Assembly (NCBI GenBank): GCA_002345965.1
Contig: DDTF01000060.1
Span: 37,318-78,054, forward strand
Direction of reading: 5' to 3'
DNA: 40,737 bases
DNA from: Flammeovirgaceae bacterium UBA2371
GTDB lineage: Bacteria; Bacteroidota; Bacteroidia; Cytophagales; Cyclobacteriaceae
Shown: positions 8,833-18,085 of the stretch, piece after piece
How positions within the stretch are numbered: position 1 is the stretch's first letter
How the letters are laid out: every line of letters starts with the position of its first letter
The notes under the pieces: generated by a model
Seen by the model: only the letters and a program-made list of their open reading frames with translations
What the model was told of the DNA's origin: nothing
Database searches by the model: none
Translations under genes and position numbers: made by a program

Positions 8833-9342
8833 ATGAAAAGAAATTTACTAGTTGTAGTCATGTCCATTGCAATGCTAAATGGTATGGCGCAATCGCAGCG
8901 ACCCTGCGATTCAGAGAAAGTGCATCAGTTTGACTTTTGGATTGGAGAGTGGAACGTTTATAAAACGGGGACAGACACCATTGTTGGGCATAATGTGATA
9001 ACACCTATCGCTGATGGCTGTGCCCTCCTGGAAAACTGGACCGGTGGCAGCGGCTCTATCGGTAGCAGTATCAACAAGTACAATTTCTCAACGGGAATGT
9101 GGGAGCAAATGTGGGTGGACAATTCGGGGTCTTCACTTCACATAAAGGGTGGGTACAATGATTCAAAAATGATACTTGAAAATGAGCAGCCGGCACGCAA
9201 TGGAAATGGCACAGTTAAAAACAGGATCACTTACTACAACAACAAAGATGGTACGATACGTCAGCATTGGGAGTACAGCACGGATATGGGCAAAACCTGG
9301 TTGAATGCTTTTGATGGGTTATATAAGAAGGTAAGGAAGTAG
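8833..9342 (+). CDS. Exported DUF1579-like protein
   Basis: 169 residues with a signal peptide (MKRNLLVVVM to about G-M-A-Q). The mature protein has F-D-F-W-I-G-E-W-N-V followed by repeated beta-strand segments, including M-W-E-Q-M-W-V-D-N-S-G. This is the pattern of the small lipocalin-like DUF1579 proteins that bind or sense small ligands in the envelope. The ATG at 8833 is chosen because the upstream in-frame ATG at 8752 would place 27 residues before the leader. About 180 bp precede it, without a clear promoter. The gene runs into the REP-like repeat block. The substrate is unknown. Confidence 0.72.
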   Translation: MKRNLLVVVMSIAMLNGMAQSQRPCDSEKVHQFDFWIGEWNVYKTGTDTIVGHNVITPIADGCALLENWTGGSGSIGSSINKYNFSTGMWEQMWVDNSGSSLHIKGGYNDSKMILENEQPARNGNGTVKNRITYYNNKDGTIRQHWEYSTDMGKTWLNAFDGLYKKVRK

Positions 9343-9360
9343 CAGCATGAGTATCATGTA

Positions 9361-9710
9361 GCTGCCGTTATTCTCAGCGGTAGCGAAGAATCTCTTGTTG
9401 TGCCAGGAAAGGGATTCTTCGGTCGTGCCTCCCTCAGAATGGCGTTGTGGTTGTGGATGAATCTTGCCGCATGTATTACTCTTAACCTAAAGCTGCCGTC
9501 ATTCTGAGCGGTAGCGAAGAATCTCTTGTTGTGCCAGGAAAGGGATTCTTCGGTCGTGCCTCCCTCAGAATGGCGTTGTTGTTTATGGATGAATCTTGCT
9601 GCATGGATTACTCTTAACCTAAAGCTGACGTTACCCTGAGAGGTAGCGAAGAATTTCTTGTTGTACCAGGAAGGAGATTCTTCGGTCGTGCCTCCCTCAG
9701 AATGGCGCTG
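9361..9710. repeat. Three tandem units (131-132 bp) of a REP-like hairpin element
   Basis: Units begin at 9361, 9492 and 9624. Each holds a roughly 80-bp imperfect hairpin: CATTCTGAG and GAAGAATC on the left arm pair with GATTCTTC and CTCAGAATG on the right arm, leaving unequal internal loops. About 50 bp of spacer (ATGAATCTTG..CTCTTAACCTAAA) follows the first two. Units 1 and 2 are nearly identical; unit 3 has several changes and stops about 4 bp before the stop codon of the K+ channel gene. The block fills the 371 bp between two convergent genes and could end transcription from both sides. Similar intergenic hairpins are common in Bacteroidetes. Confidence 0.85.
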
Positions 9711-9713
9711 GCA

Positions 9714-10718
9714 CTACACGCAGTACATCTGAAACTTCTTAAGGCTCTCGCGTGAACCCAAAACGATGAGCACATCACCTCTTTTAATGACAGTGTCACT
9801 GTTGGGATCAAAAAGGAATCCACGGTTAGGATCTTTCACTCCAATTACCGTAGCTCCTGTATTCATGCGGATATCCAGTTCCTTGATGGTCTTGTTTTTA
9901 AATTCTTCTTTCAACTCATTGAACATGAACTCTTCCAATTGTAAGTCCTGCTCTTTAATACCTGTCAGGATTTCCAAAAACTCGATGACATAGGGTTGGG
10001 TGATCAGATGTGCCATGTGTATGCCACCGATGGCAAATGGTTTTACCACCTTATTGGCACCAGCCCGGTATAATTTTTTTTCTGCACTCTCTTCCGATGC
10101 CCGCGCAATAATATTGAGGTTGGGGTTGATTCCCTTTGCGGTAATGCAAATGATCATGTTATCCGCATCGCTGGGCAATGTACAAATCAGCGAGGTGGCA
10201 TGCTCAATGCGTGCCTTTATCAATACATCTTCGCGCGTTGCATCTTCTTTTATAATTTGAAAACGGGGAGGGTCAGGAAGGTATCGCAAAACCTCAGGGT
10301 TGTTCTCTATCAGAATAAATTGTTGTTGACTTTTCAACAATTCATCACAGGTCTTTGCGCCTGTTCGTCCATAGCCTACCACGATCACATGATTGTTCAC
10401 TTTTTTTGTTTTTTTATTGTAAATGAATGTAGTAAATATTTTTTGGAACTCGCCTTCAAAAATGTACCGGCTGAATACCGAAATGATGTAGGCGAAAATG
10501 GCCAGGTTAAACATCATGTAGAGACTGGTAAACAATTTACCATCGTCACTCAGGGGCGAGACTTCGCTAAAGCCCACGGTGGACACAATCAGTATGGTCA
10601 TGTAGAAGGAATCCAATACACTGTAATCTTCTATCAACATGTAGCCGAAGGTTCCGGTGGCAATACTTACCAGCAACATAACTGCCGCCTTTATAAAAGT
10701 TCTGATAGATTCCTTCAT
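9714..10718 (-). CDS. Potassium channel with RCK (TrkA-N/TrkA-C) domains
   Basis: 334 residues in the order TM1 (about 8-28), pore loop with the K+ filter T-V-G-F-S-E (47-52), TM2 (about 66-84), then a cytoplasmic RCK. The RCK opens with the Rossmann motif V-I-V-V-G-Y-G-R-T-G (about 113-122) and a TrkA-C domain closes the protein (G-A-T-V-I-G-V-K-D). This is the classic two-TM ligand-gated channel layout, in which nucleotides or ions bind the RCK ring and open the gate. The filter has Ser where most channels have Gly (TVGYG). It is divergent from the APC permease, with 80 bp between the starts. Confidence 0.92.
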   Translation of the reverse strand: MKESIRTFIKAAVMLLVSIATGTFGYMLIEDYSVLDSFYMTILIVSTVGFSEVSPLSDDGKLFTSLYMMFNLAIFAYIISVFSRYIFEGEFQKIFTTFIYNKKTKKVNNHVIVVGYGRTGAKTCDELLKSQQQFILIENNPEVLRYLPDPPRFQIIKEDATREDVLIKARIEHATSLICTLPSDADNMIICITAKGINPNLNIIARASEESAEKKLYRAGANKVVKPFAIGGIHMAHLITQPYVIEFLEILTGIKEQDLQLEEFMFNELKEEFKNKTIKELDIRMNTGATVIGVKDPNRGFLFDPNSDTVIKRGDVLIVLGSRESLKKFQMYCV

Positions 10719-10798
10719 GTACTATTCTGTCCTAACTAAATGTATTTATATTTAGCGATTAGCGAGCTTAAATATATACAATCAAGCCATAAATTCAC

Positions 10799-12265
10799 TT
10801 GAGCAAAATCAGTCTATCCCGTCATATGGGCCTGTTGGGCCTCGCCTCTACTGGCATCTGTTCTATGCTGGGCGCCTCCATCTATGTGGTTCCCTTCATG
10901 ATTCAACGCAATGTACCAGGTATCGGTCCCAATGTATTGCCCGCCTTCTTGGTGGCCGCGTTGCCAGCCGTGCTTGCGGCACTGGCGTATAGCATTCTGG
11001 CATCTGCCATGCCGCGAGCAGGAGGCAGTTATATTTATGCCAGCCGTGGACTGAACCCCTACTTAGGTTTTGTGGCTAGCTTTTCTCAATGGTTTGGGCT
11101 TTCTATCGCCATTGGCGTGATCTCCTATGTGATTATCCCATTTTTCAGGGATATAGCCACGCAGTTGTCGTGGCATTCGTTGGCTGCCATGTTGGACAGT
11201 GGTACCATTCGTGTAACACTTGCCTTAGTGTTGCTTTGGACTTTCGTGTATGTGAATATCAGGGGTGTAAAATCTTACGAAAGAACGGTGGTCCCGCTGA
11301 TGTTTCTCATGTTTGGCCTTGGTGCGGTAGTGATCGTAGCTGGTTTTCTTTTCAATCACCAGGATTTTCAACAAGCTGTGCCCAGTTTTGACTTGAACTC
11401 AGTGAGTGCCAATACAAGTGCCACTACCTTTCTAGCCGCTGCGGCTATTCTGTTCTCCAGCTTCATTGGCTTTGACAGCATTGCTCAGGCGGGAGGTGAA
11501 GCCAAAAATCCATCCTCTTCCCTACCCAAAGCCATCGCCATTGCCGTGCTTACTGTAGGAGGATTTTACTTTTTATTTACTGCAGCAGTATATCACGCTA
11601 TACCATGGCAATTTATAGCGCAAGAGGCCATGACCAAAGACATTACTGCTGCCGGAGTGCTCAGTTATTTGCTTCCATCCGGTTGGGCCATTGTGATCGT
11701 TGCAGGAGCCGCTATTGCCCTGCTCAACGATTTGCCCGCCATGATCCTGTCCGTATCACGACTTATGTTTGCCTGGGCAGAAGATCATATTTTCCCTCAA
11801 TCAATTTCCAAAATTAACACCCGGTTTCATACTCCCGTCAACGCGATTGTAGGTAGTGGTATGATGGCCTCGGTAGGTATATTGGGAAGCCACTTTGCCG
11901 GGGATTTCTTTTTGGGTATTGATATTATGGTCACTTCCATGCTGGTGAATTTTTTACTCATGTGTGTCACAGTAATTAGTTTGCCCCGGTACAATCCCGA
12001 ACTGGCCAAAGAAGTAAAAGTGATCACCAACAGAACTTTGCAAGTAATTCTTGCCTCTACCGGAATTGTGTTGCTGATTGGTTTCCTTGGCATTCACATT
12101 TACAAGGACCTTACTTCCAACGTGGAGAAGTGGTATTTCCACAGTACGCCCATATGGATCATTGTGATGGTCATTGCCAGCCTGGTTTACCTGAAAGAAA
12201 GGAAGGCATTAGAGCGAAGAGGCGTTGATACCAAAACCATGTTCAAGCAATTGCCAGAAGAATAG
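10799..12265 (+). CDS. APC-superfamily amino-acid permease
   Basis: 488 residues and about 12 membrane segments, with the family signature in helix 1 (G-L-A-S-T-G-I-C-S-M-L-G-A-S-I) and later F-I-G-F-D-S-I-A-Q-A-G-G-E-A-K-N-P, a typical APC helix 6 to loop sequence. It should import amino acids or related amines with H+ or Na+. The frame opens with TTG at 10799. The first ATG (10826) would drop nine residues of the cytosolic N-terminus that precede helix 1 in most relatives, so TTG is preferred with moderate confidence. It is convergent with the next gene, with only 13 bp between the stops. Confidence 0.88.
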   Translation: MSKISLSRHMGLLGLASTGICSMLGASIYVVPFMIQRNVPGIGPNVLPAFLVAALPAVLAALAYSILASAMPRAGGSYIYASRGLNPYLGFVASFSQWFGLSIAIGVISYVIIPFFRDIATQLSWHSLAAMLDSGTIRVTLALVLLWTFVYVNIRGVKSYERTVVPLMFLMFGLGAVVIVAGFLFNHQDFQQAVPSFDLNSVSANTSATTFLAAAAILFSSFIGFDSIAQAGGEAKNPSSSLPKAIAIAVLTVGGFYFLFTAAVYHAIPWQFIAQEAMTKDITAAGVLSYLLPSGWAIVIVAGAAIALLNDLPAMILSVSRLMFAWAEDHIFPQSISKINTRFHTPVNAIVGSGMMASVGILGSHFAGDFFLGIDIMVTSMLVNFLLMCVTVISLPRYNPELAKEVKVITNRTLQVILASTGIVLLIGFLGIHIYKDLTSNVEKWYFHSTPIWIIVMVIASLVYLKERKALERRGVDTKTMFKQLPEE

Positions 12266-12278
12266 AAATCGATTATTG

Positions 12279-12677
12279 TTATTTGACCCAGTTATATCCC
12301 CCTATTTTTTCTTCGGTTGCATAAAGGTATTCAAACTGCTTACTGAGTTCGTTGTATCGTTGTGCGTTTTGCTTTTTGAAGTCTTCATATGTTTGCTTGT
12401 TTACCCACGTATCGATTAACACATAAGTATTCGGTTCATTCTCATCCTTATGCAAAAAAGATCCACGGTAATATTCAGATTGCTGAAAAAGATCTGCCCA
12501 GGTTCCAGTGGAACCATACTCTTTTTCAAAAGTACCGCGATATTCAGGCTGTATTTGGTATTTCCATATAACGGAGTAAACTTCGTTTGTAGTATCAACT
12601 GGTTTTTTATCATTAAGCACCATGGTACAAGAACTTAAAGCCATCATTATCGCTAGTAAAAATATATTGTTATTCAT
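12279..12677 (-). CDS. Small lipoprotein with a monooxygenase-like (ABM) fold
   Basis: 132 residues with a lipobox (A-L-S-S-C at about 13-17). The mature part looks like a dimeric alpha-beta barrel of the antibiotic-biosynthesis-monooxygenase type: V-I-W-K-Y-Q-I at the start, Y-V-L-I-D-T-W in the middle and a helix with Y-E-D-F-K-K-Q-N. The start is 13 bp after the MacB-like permease stop on the same strand, so the two are probably co-transcribed. Function unknown; the fold suggests binding of a small ligand at the envelope. Confidence 0.7.
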   Translation of the reverse strand: MNNNIFLLAIMMALSSCTMVLNDKKPVDTTNEVYSVIWKYQIQPEYRGTFEKEYGSTGTWADLFQQSEYYRGSFLHKDENEPNTYVLIDTWVNKQTYEDFKKQNAQRYNELSKQFEYLYATEEKIGGYNWVK

Positions 12678-12690
12678 TCCATTATTCTAT

Positions 12691-15102
12691 TTATTCAGAT
12701 CGCAATGAATCCACCGGGTTGGTTAGCGCTGATTTTATTGTTTTAAAACTCATGGTAAAAAATGCGATGAGCAAGGTACTGAATCCAGCCAACGCATACA
12801 TCCACCATTGAATATCTATTTTGTACGCAAAGTCCTGCAACCATTGATTCATCAGGTAATGGCCAAGCGGAAACGCAATGAGGAATGAAATGGCCACAAG
12901 TAGTAGTAAGTCTCTGGATAGCAGTGAAACAATCTCTGTTACATTGGCTCCCAACACTTTCCGGATACCAATTTCTTTCACGCGTTGTTCTGCTGCAAAG
13001 GTGACCAACCCAAACAAACCCAGACAGGCAATAAAAATAGTGAGCGCGCCAAATGTTTTCATGATGCTACCCAACTTTTGTTCGGCCAGGTAAGTCTCAT
13101 TGTACAGTTCATCCAAAAGTGCGTATGAGAAGGGTTCTGCTACATGAAGGGCCTGCCATTTGTTTTCAATACTTTCAATCAGTGCTGCAACCTCTTCAGT
13201 TCTTGTTTTCAGAATGAGGCCACCATAAGGATTGTTGAGCATAATCAGCGGAGCAATGGCCTCATGCATTGACCTGAAATGAAAGTCTTTAATGACACCA
13301 ATGACCGTAAGGGTCTTTTTGCCACCATCTGCCGTAAGTATTTGACCAACAGGATTGTCACCAAGCCCAAAGATGCCCACGGCAGTTTCGTTAATTATTA
13401 CGTTCAGGGAATCATTACCTGGAATAGCCGCAAAATTTCTTCCCATGACTAATTCCATGCCCATCGTAGGGATATACTGATCGTCAATATTATAAACGAT
13501 GGTCCTTCTAACCTGCTCATGGTTTGTGCCAGGATATACCCCGGTAATATTATCATCTGTAGGACCTGCCGGTATAAATGCTGACATGGTGATACGCTCC
13601 ACCCTGGGGTCGTTAAGGAGCTCGTTTTTAAAGCTGTTTTCACTGTTGCCCAGTACATATGAATCTCTCAACACAAGCAACTGCTCCCGGTCATATCCAA
13701 TTTCTTTGTTCTGGATGTAGGACATTTGTTGGTTAAGGATAATAATAGAAAGAATAAGACAGGCAGAAACCACGAATTGAAAAACCACCAGTGCACTGCG
13801 AATTCCCTTGCTTCGGCCACCATTGACCATTTTATTTTTAAGTGCTGAAAGCGGTCTGATAGAAGATAGAAAAAAAGCGGGATAGCTCCCCGCGAATAGG
13901 GTAATCAGTAGTACCAATGAAATGAGGGCCATCAATACCTGTGGTTGAAGAAGATAACCAGCTTCCAGTTGTTTGCCTGACAGCTCGTTGAACATAGGCA
14001 AAGCCAGTACGACAATTGCAGTGGCTACAATCATCGCGGCCAAAGTAGCCATGAAGGATTCTGTTAAGAATTGATGGATCAGTTGAATTCTCCTTGAGCC
14101 CAATACCTTTTTTACGCCTACCTCTTTGTTTCGTTTTGTGGCTCCTGCTGTATAGAGGTTCATAAAATTAATACAAGCAATCAGCAGCATGAATACCGCC
14201 ACAGCACCCAACATATAAACAGACTTTACATCACCGCCAGGCTCTAATTCACTTTGAATGGAAAATTCGGAACGCAAATGAATGTCTGTGAGGGGCTGAA
14301 CGAAAAGTCCGATCTCGTTGCCATTCTCGCTGAATTTATCGAAGGTCATTCCCATCTGTTCCACCTGTGGGCCCATGTATTTTTTGATGATGGCCGGAAG
14401 TTTTGCTTCCAATGCTTTGGGGTTGGTACCTTCTGCCAATACCAGATAATTGAAATAGTTGGATGACATCCAATCATTTTCTTTGGCGTGAGCCAGGCCT
14501 TCCATGGAAGCAAACATGTCAAAATGAAAGTGGGAGTTGGCGGGTACATTCTCTATGACTCCTGTTACCTTAAAATGTTCTCCGTTCTCTTTGAGCTCCA
14601 AGAGCTGATTGATGGGATCTTGCTCACCAAAATATTTCAATGCATCCTTTTTGGTGATCACGATGGTGTGCGGTTCTGTCAATGCGGTGTTTGGATTGCC
14701 CTGAAGGAATGGAAGTGTAAATACCTGGAAGAAGTTGGCATCCACGTAAGCCATCTTACTGTTTCTATAGGTAGTATTTTTATAAGTAATCTTAGGAGAC
14801 CCCATCTTTCTTAGACGGGTGGCCTGTTCTACCTCAGGAAATTCATCTTTAAGGGTGGCTGCAACGGGTGCGGGGGTTACTGCCTCTTTTATAATTTCAC
14901 CATTCACTTTGCCTTTCAGCACAACACGCACCATGCGGTCCGCTTTTTTATTGTAACGATCATAACTGAGTTCGTCCACCACAAACAGCATGATGATCAA
15001 GCAGGTGGCTATTCCCAATGCCAGGCCCGTGATATTGATGGTGAAAAGTCTCCAGTTCTTCAGTAAATTTCTCCATGCCATTTTGAAATAGCTTCTGTAC
15101 AT
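12691..15102 (-). CDS. MacB/FtsX-type ABC transporter permease
   Basis: 803 residues: an N-terminal TM (about 20-42), a periplasmic MacB core domain, an FtsX domain with three TMs (about 280-420, including E-V-G-V-K-K-V-L-G-S-R-R), a second TM and periplasmic domain, and a second FtsX domain at the end (E-I-G-I-R-K-V-L-G-A). This duplicated layout is common in Bacteroidetes, where such permeases move peptides, lipids or drugs out of the inner membrane or transmit force to periplasmic partners. No ATPase gene is adjacent, so it must use one encoded elsewhere. It ends with P-V-D-S-L-R-S-E, the usual tail of the family. Confidence 0.9.
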   Translation of the reverse strand: MYRSYFKMAWRNLLKNWRLFTINITGLALGIATCLIIMLFVVDELSYDRYNKKADRMVRVVLKGKVNGEIIKEAVTPAPVAATLKDEFPEVEQATRLRKMGSPKITYKNTTYRNSKMAYVDANFFQVFTLPFLQGNPNTALTEPHTIVITKKDALKYFGEQDPINQLLELKENGEHFKVTGVIENVPANSHFHFDMFASMEGLAHAKENDWMSSNYFNYLVLAEGTNPKALEAKLPAIIKKYMGPQVEQMGMTFDKFSENGNEIGLFVQPLTDIHLRSEFSIQSELEPGGDVKSVYMLGAVAVFMLLIACINFMNLYTAGATKRNKEVGVKKVLGSRRIQLIHQFLTESFMATLAAMIVATAIVVLALPMFNELSGKQLEAGYLLQPQVLMALISLVLLITLFAGSYPAFFLSSIRPLSALKNKMVNGGRSKGIRSALVVFQFVVSACLILSIIILNQQMSYIQNKEIGYDREQLLVLRDSYVLGNSENSFKNELLNDPRVERITMSAFIPAGPTDDNITGVYPGTNHEQVRRTIVYNIDDQYIPTMGMELVMGRNFAAIPGNDSLNVIINETAVGIFGLGDNPVGQILTADGGKKTLTVIGVIKDFHFRSMHEAIAPLIMLNNPYGGLILKTRTEEVAALIESIENKWQALHVAEPFSYALLDELYNETYLAEQKLGSIMKTFGALTIFIACLGLFGLVTFAAEQRVKEIGIRKVLGANVTEIVSLLSRDLLLLVAISFLIAFPLGHYLMNQWLQDFAYKIDIQWWMYALAGFSTLLIAFFTMSFKTIKSALTNPVDSLRSE

Positions 15103-15213
15103 GCGTGCTGCGTTTAAGTGGTTGGTGAATATTGTATCATGAATTACTTAATAATAATGCCAAACACAAATAGGTTAAATTATAGCTACTGGGAGGGATG
15201 CGTGTGCATGTAC

Positions 15214-15229
15214 TGTTCACATATGAACA
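15214..15229. promoter_or_regulatory. Perfect dyad TGTTCA-CATA-TGAACA upstream of the MacB-like gene
   Basis: A 16-bp inverted repeat with six-base arms in the 217-bp gap between the CHAT gene and the MacB-like permease, 112-127 bp upstream of the permease start. It has the size of a binding site for a dimeric repressor or activator. No run of T follows it, so it is unlikely to be a terminator. Confidence 0.4.
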
Positions 15230-15319
15230 ATAGTTGCATCTATGCGGGCATGAATTAGATTGACAGGTCTCTGGCAATAATGGTGATCAAATTCAGATTT
15301 ATCTTTAAAATAACACGAT

Positions 15320-18019
15320 TCAATCACCAATCAGAATAAATGGACCCCAATAATATGGGTGAGGAAAATCAGATCGAATGGATTGTTGAGCACTTTCAAA
15401 AGCGGTCCGTTTATTTCCGCTTTCTAGCCATAACTTATAAAACCTAATCATCAGGTTTTGAGTAGCCTCATCATCCACTTTCCATAAGCTCATGATCACA
15501 GCTTTAGCCCCGGCTACCTGGAATGCCCGTTGCAGCCCGTACACACCTTCTCCGTTAACAATTTCGCCACTTCCGGTTTCGCATGCTGACAATACCACAA
15601 GGTCAGTCGCGTCAAGGTTCAAGTTCATAGCTTCATAAGCTGTAAGGATGCCATCATCGCCTGAAGTTACTTGGTTTTTGGAAAATGCGTTGGCCGAGCC
15701 AGCGAGCAATAACCCTGAACGCACCAATGGATTTTGATTCAAACTACTGTTTGGTTGATTCACTGACGAATTTCCAGTATCTGTGAAGTAACCATGTGTG
15801 GCAATATGAAGTACGCGTGGCGATTGGAGGTTTTTAACTTTTGTCTCTGTAGCGATAGCCCCCAGGTAACTGTTGTGCGGAACTCCTTTCGATGACAGCG
15901 TTGATTGAATTTGTTCAATCTCCTTTTTCGTGCCGGGAAGTTGTGGAATACCTTCTCCAATTAAAAATTTTTCTATGATGCCAGTTTGCAACTGTTCATA
16001 GGTACTAACATTACTGGATGTGTGTTGCGGGTTGTTTAGGGCGGCTTGGTAATCGGGGTATCCAAATAACTCCGCTGAATTGTTACCTTTGACGGGTGTT
16101 GGCAACATCAAATCTTTGCTATTCGTTAATAACCTAATGCTGTACTCATCCTGGACAAACTTATTTGTAGTTGGATTATATAATGTGTTTACGTTGATGT
16201 TATTGTAAACTCCATCTGATGAAAGATAAATTGTTTGCTTCACACCTGGGGGAAGTACGTTTTGCAAATGCTCAGCAATGGGTTTCCAGTAATATTCATA
16301 AGATTGTTCGTCCTCTAGCTTGGCCTTCATGGCATTAGCATAATATCGACCTAATCGGGTTTCAAGTGACCTTCCGTCACTGAGCATTACCACCGCAGGG
16401 TTTTGGCTTTTTTTGGTTATTACCAGGGCCATGTACACAACAGTATCCTGTAGGGGATTTGTGTTATAGTTACGGTTATAAGATGAACGAACAATTTCAA
16501 CTACGGCTTCATTATCCTTTAGCTGTTGTTGGATATCCTGCCACTTGATTATGCTTTTTTCATTGATGCCTTTAAAATCTTCTGACCGGGTAGAAAGATT
16601 TTTCTCGAGTGTATTAGCTTCGCTTTCAAGCTTTTTAATATCAATTCCACTATTTACTTGTTCCTTTAGGCTGAGCTTATAGGCATTGAGCAGCTCCTGC
16701 TTTTTAGATTTCCATAACAGAAAGTCATTCTTAAGATTAGTATCATCTGAACGCATGATCCTTTCACGCATTTTTTGTGAAGCAGAAAGCAAAATAGCCT
16801 TGGTGAAGATTTGGTTGTTGAAAAGTTGACCTGCCAATGATGGAGATTGGAAATGGTAGGTAATGACTACGGGTTTGAATAACTCAAACTGCTGAAAAAG
16901 TCTGGTAGTTGTGAAATTCTTTTTTTCTTCCTCACTGAGAAGCGGTAAGGATTCGTTTATCATTTTCTGCGTCTGAGTAAAGCTGTTGTTAAAACTTATT
17001 TCAGCATCAGTATATTTTTCAATCTTAAGTTGGCAGAAGCCCAGATTAAACAATTCGGTTTGTAAAAGTTCAGGTATTTGCCCATACACTTTTTCAGATA
17101 GGGTCAGGATTTCCACCAAAAGGGGCTCAGCGTCTCTATAGTTATCTTTCGCTATCAACGCACCTGCTTTGAGAACCAGATTTGATAAATATTCTGGTGA
17201 TGTTTTGTTAAGTGCTTTTAAATTTTCAGATATGATTTTCACATCAATTTCTTTATCCATCAGTGCGCGCTTAAAGGTTACAGCATCACGATAGGGTTGT
17301 GAATTATTTCCATGGATAGATTCTATCAAGTTTATTCGCTCCTGTAGGAGCAAACTGGCCTTTTCCTTGTCTCCCAATTGCATACATATTTCTCCCCGTT
17401 GCATCAAATTGTATTGATAGAGCTCCGGATTCTTTATTCGCTTTTTGAGATCTGTTTCTAAAATTTGCAATGCTTCCTGTAGAAGGGATTTGGATTTTTC
17501 TTTCAAATTGAAACCATCATACCATGTAGCGGCCAGTTTAAGAGTAAGAGTATGAGCCTGCTCAAACATCTTATTTTTTTGATAAGTCTGGCGGCTGATG
17601 CTTAGGTGCTGATTAATGTAGGGCTCTGCCTTTTCAATATTTTTCAGAACAGTAACATAGAAAGAACTGGCATCAAGCAGTGCGCTACTAAATTCAGAAC
17701 TCTCATTCCCAAAACTCTTACTTAATTCCAATTCTTCCAGTATCAGCGCTTCGTGCTTATCTCTCAAGTTGAGCTGGGCATAACATATACGAAGGAAACT
17801 TCTGGATGCTTTTAATCGATAGTCGGTCTTTTTTAATACCTTATTCTGAAGCTGTATGCATTCTAATAGTACGGCTTCTGCTTTGGCGTAATGGCCTTGT
17901 GTCAAAAGTGCATTTCCTTCCTTTTGTAGGTCTTCCCAGTTTGGTTGCTGAGCGAAAAGGTTGATGGAGAGTGATGCTATAACCATACTCATTATAAGAT
18001 TCAGTATCGTCTTTGTCAT
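15320..18019 (-). CDS. Exported TPR-CHAT protein
   Basis: 899 residues. A signal peptide (MTKTILNLIM to about L-F-A-Q) is followed by roughly 400 residues of alpha-helical TPR-like repeats (A-E-A-V-L-L-E-C..., A-E-P-L-L-V-E-I...), a helical linker (about 420-490) and a C-terminal CHAT domain, the caspase-like cysteine protease fold. The catalytic pair is intact: H742 in H-I-A-T-H-G and C813 in S-A-C-E-T-G-S-G. The TPR part should bind a partner that controls the protease. It is predicted to be outside the cytoplasm, unlike CHAT effectors of CRISPR or gasdermin systems, and no gasdermin-like neighbour is present. Targets unknown. Confidence 0.88.
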   Translation of the reverse strand: MTKTILNLIMSMVIASLSINLFAQQPNWEDLQKEGNALLTQGHYAKAEAVLLECIQLQNKVLKKTDYRLKASRSFLRICYAQLNLRDKHEALILEELELSKSFGNESSEFSSALLDASSFYVTVLKNIEKAEPYINQHLSISRQTYQKNKMFEQAHTLTLKLAATWYDGFNLKEKSKSLLQEALQILETDLKKRIKNPELYQYNLMQRGEICMQLGDKEKASLLLQERINLIESIHGNNSQPYRDAVTFKRALMDKEIDVKIISENLKALNKTSPEYLSNLVLKAGALIAKDNYRDAEPLLVEILTLSEKVYGQIPELLQTELFNLGFCQLKIEKYTDAEISFNNSFTQTQKMINESLPLLSEEEKKNFTTTRLFQQFELFKPVVITYHFQSPSLAGQLFNNQIFTKAILLSASQKMRERIMRSDDTNLKNDFLLWKSKKQELLNAYKLSLKEQVNSGIDIKKLESEANTLEKNLSTRSEDFKGINEKSIIKWQDIQQQLKDNEAVVEIVRSSYNRNYNTNPLQDTVVYMALVITKKSQNPAVVMLSDGRSLETRLGRYYANAMKAKLEDEQSYEYYWKPIAEHLQNVLPPGVKQTIYLSSDGVYNNINVNTLYNPTTNKFVQDEYSIRLLTNSKDLMLPTPVKGNNSAELFGYPDYQAALNNPQHTSSNVSTYEQLQTGIIEKFLIGEGIPQLPGTKKEIEQIQSTLSSKGVPHNSYLGAIATETKVKNLQSPRVLHIATHGYFTDTGNSSVNQPNSSLNQNPLVRSGLLLAGSANAFSKNQVTSGDDGILTAYEAMNLNLDATDLVVLSACETGSGEIVNGEGVYGLQRAFQVAGAKAVIMSLWKVDDEATQNLMIRFYKLWLESGNKRTAFESAQQSIRSDFPHPYYWGPFILIGD

Positions 18020-18085
18020 AGATAGTAACAGGTTAATTTTACTTGGTTCTTGTCAGGCACCTAAACTCACAATTCAACGGAATTT

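Noticed and set aside
9361..9710. CRISPR array
   Set aside because: Only three units, the repeats are about 80 bp hairpins, and the spacers are nearly identical to each other.
10200..10739. A 179-codon plus-strand open frame
   Set aside because: Antisense to the K+ channel gene, whose filter and Rossmann motifs are clear.
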